Assembly (NCBI GenBank): GCA_009840715.1
Contig: VXNE01000218.1
Location: 1 to 6,565 of the forward strand
Length of the DNA stretch: 6,565 bases
Origin: Gammaproteobacteria bacterium
Lineage (GTDB): Bacteria; Pseudomonadota; Gammaproteobacteria; Pseudomonadales; Azotimanducaceae
Reading direction: 5' to 3'
The translations under genes were made by a program, and so were the position numbers. How positions within the stretch are numbered: the stretch's first letter is position 1; every line of letters begins with the position of its first letter. A model generated the notes under the pieces. It made no database searches. It was given only the letters and a program-made list of their open reading frames with translations, and had not been told where the DNA came from. Positions 5,902 through 6,565 of this stretch are shown here, in pieces.

Positions 5902-6420
5902 ATGACGACCATTCTCGACCCCACCGACGAACGGGTGCCCATCGCCCGTTCGATCAGCCCGCGCCCCGAGGCGGTCACGGGCTCGGTGGCCCTGCTCGAC
6001 ATCTCGAAGCCGCGCGGCAACGTGCTGCTCGACCGGCTCGAGGCGCGGCTCCGCGAGGAACTGCCCGGCATCGAGGTCAACCGCTACGCGAAGCCCACGT
6101 TCACGAAGCCGGCGCCGACGGACCTGCGCCAGGACATTCGGGAACGAAACGATTTCGTCGTCGAAGCGCTGGCCGACTGAGGCTCCTGTACCACGTGCAG
6201 TTTGCATGACACGGTATGGTTCGAGATTCAGGGCGTCCCGGCGGTTTCGATCGCCTCCAGCGAGTTCCGCGAGGCCGCGGGGACACAGGCACATGCCCTC
6301 GGCATGGACGACGCGCGCTGCTGTTTCGTGCGTCACCCCATCCAGGACCGCACGGACGACGAGATGCGGGCGTTGGCGGATGAGGTGGTCGGGGAAGTGA
6401 TCGATGCGCTGACCGGGTAG
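5902..6420 (+). CDS. UGSC-family selenoprotein (in-frame TGA read as selenocysteine)
   Basis: 172 residues when TGA 6178-6180 is read as Sec93; the gene ends at TAG 6418-6420. Ordinary translation would give a 92-residue fragment ending LAD and leave a downstream frame without a proper start. Residues LLDISKPRGNVLLDRL (31-46) and KPTFTKPAP (64-72) are followed by DFVVEALAD-U-GSCTTCSLHDTVWFE. This order, and above all U-G-S-C, is the hallmark of the UGSC (seleno)protein family. Redox candidates are U93, C96 and C99, with C140 and C141 further on. After the motif come WFEIQGVPAVSI (106-117) and CCFVRHPIQD (140-149). The layout of a Sec/Cys loop, a helix and a 'GVPAV' strand distantly recalls glycine/proline reductase subunits of the GrdB kind, but that is only an impression. 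No catalysed reaction is known to me. It is the last gene of the operon after the thioredoxin-fusion gene, its probable redox partner. Confidence 0.9.
6178..6180 (+). other. TGA selenocysteine codon (Sec93)
   Basis: The TGA is codon 93 of the frame opened at 5902. The next codons read G-S-C-T-T-C-S-L-H-D, and the frame stays open for 79 codons with protein-like content. A nonsense mutation falling exactly on the redox residue of a UGSC motif would be a remarkable coincidence, so recoding is strongly favoured. Confidence 0.9.
6188..6217 (+). promoter_or_regulatory. Candidate bacterial SECIS stem-loop
   Basis: In the mRNA, GUACC (6188-6192) pairs with GGUAU (6213-6217, one G-U). After an asymmetric bulge (A6193 opposite ACAC 6209-6212), CGUGC (6194-6198) pairs with GCAUG (6204-6208, one G-U). 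The apical loop is AGUUU (6199-6203). The loop begins 19 nt after the UGA and has a G as its second base, both matching known rules for bacterial SECIS elements recognised by SelB. The hairpin lies within the coding sequence, as in all bacterial cases. Confidence 0.7.
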
Positions 6421-6426
6421 ACAGGG

Positions 6427-6565
6427 TCAGGGCTCGATCACGGGGATGGCCGCGCTGCCGGCGGCTTCGATGAAGCGGCCGTCAAAGGTCAGCATGCCCC
6501 TGCACGGAACAAACGGCGACGGGAGCGAAGCGACCGGCGGCGATTGGTCCATGCAGGGTCGGTGT
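6427..6565 (-). CDS. 3' end of a gene, possibly PIN-domain (VapC-like) toxin, perhaps disrupted
   Basis: On the minus strand a frame open at the right edge ends at TGA (6427-6429). Its last 22 residues, from M at 6493-6495, read MLTFDGRFIEAAG...IPVIEP. They resemble the C-terminus of PIN-domain toxins, in which TFD supplies the last acidic residue of the nuclease site. Upstream of that methionine the frame runs through a 61-bp palindrome and reads Pro/Ser-rich sequence unlike a PIN domain. Either the toxin gene was broken by the palindromic element, or the similarity is fortuitous. No antitoxin is visible. It converges on the selenoprotein gene, with 6 bp between the two stop codons. Confidence 0.35.
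   Translation of the reverse strand, partial: HRPCMDQSPPVASLPSPFVPCRGMLTFDGRFIEAAGSAAIPVIEP
6498..6558. repeat. 61-bp imperfect palindrome (REP/MITE-like)
   Basis: The arms CCCTGCA (6498-6504) and TGCAGGG (6552-6558) are perfect. Moving inward, GGA/TCC, CAA/TTG, CG/CG, CG/CG and CGG/CCG pair in register. In all, 22 of 29 positions are complementary without any gap, around a GAA centre at 6527-6529. Gap-free symmetry over 61 bp indicates a dispersed palindromic element or a cruciform/hairpin structure rather than coding sequence. A terminator role for the convergent genes is possible, though there is no T-tract. Confidence 0.7.

Noticed and set aside
5828..5905. TGA at 5828-5830 as a second selenocysteine codon, with readthrough to TGA 5903-5905
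   Set aside because: The extension is 24 residues, has no cysteine or redox motif, and ends overlapping the next start codon. No convincing SECIS-like hairpin sits at the right distance, and the protein ends naturally at KIED.
6202..6420. Separate small gene starting at TTG 6202
   Set aside because: It has no Shine-Dalgarno, starts just after the UGSC motif and lies in the same frame as the gene from 5902. It is the C-terminal half of the selenoprotein.
6498..6558. Integron attC site
   Set aside because: The palindrome is gap-free and symmetrical and lacks the GTTRRRY-type core sites and extrahelical bases expected of attC. No integrase is seen.

Overview
The window is GC-rich (every protein gene ends most codons in G or C) and densely packed, as in a free-living or host-associated proteobacterium or similar high-GC bacterium. 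The adjacent tRNA-Val(UAC) and tRNA-Asp(GUC), both with encoded CCA, recall a pairing seen in gammaproteobacteria, but the sequence alone does not fix the taxon.

Layout. Positions 1-171 hold no gene that I can see. A two-tRNA transcription unit (Val then Asp, minus strand) lies at 172-376, driven by a near-consensus promoter at 395-422. Two minus-strand acyl-CoA dehydrogenase genes follow, apparently one operon read from 3510 down to 485: an isovaleryl-CoA dehydrogenase type enzyme first, then a long DmdC-like enzyme (3-methylmercaptopropionyl-CoA dehydrogenase family). A 56-bp divergent spacer separates them from a plus-strand operon of three genes: an RraA/aldolase-family protein (3567-4271), a fusion of a thioredoxin-like domain with a large uncharacterised domain (4271-5830), and a small gene at 5902-6420.

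The main result is the last gene. Conventional translation stops at a TGA at 6178-6180, but the same frame continues for 79 more codons to a TAG. The residues around the TGA read ...LAD-U-GSCTTCSLHD..., the hallmark Sec-Gly-Ser-Cys motif of the UGSC selenoprotein family. The TGA is therefore almost certainly a selenocysteine codon, and a gene caller would split or truncate the gene. Directly downstream is a stem-loop with the geometry of a bacterial SECIS element, made by codons (AGT, TTG, CAT, GTA) that are unusual for this gene neighbourhood.

The genes suggest a redox module: a selenoprotein with U93, C96 and C99, preceded by a protein with a CPTC thioredoxin-type site that could plausibly reduce it, translationally coupled to an RraA-fold enzyme. 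The substrate is unknown. The neighbouring dehydrogenases point to CoA-thioester catabolism (leucine and possibly methylated sulfur compounds), but they are transcribed divergently and a functional link is inference only. The right edge holds the C-terminal end of a possible PIN-domain (VapC-like) toxin on the minus strand, abutting a 61-bp imperfect palindrome that may have disrupted it.
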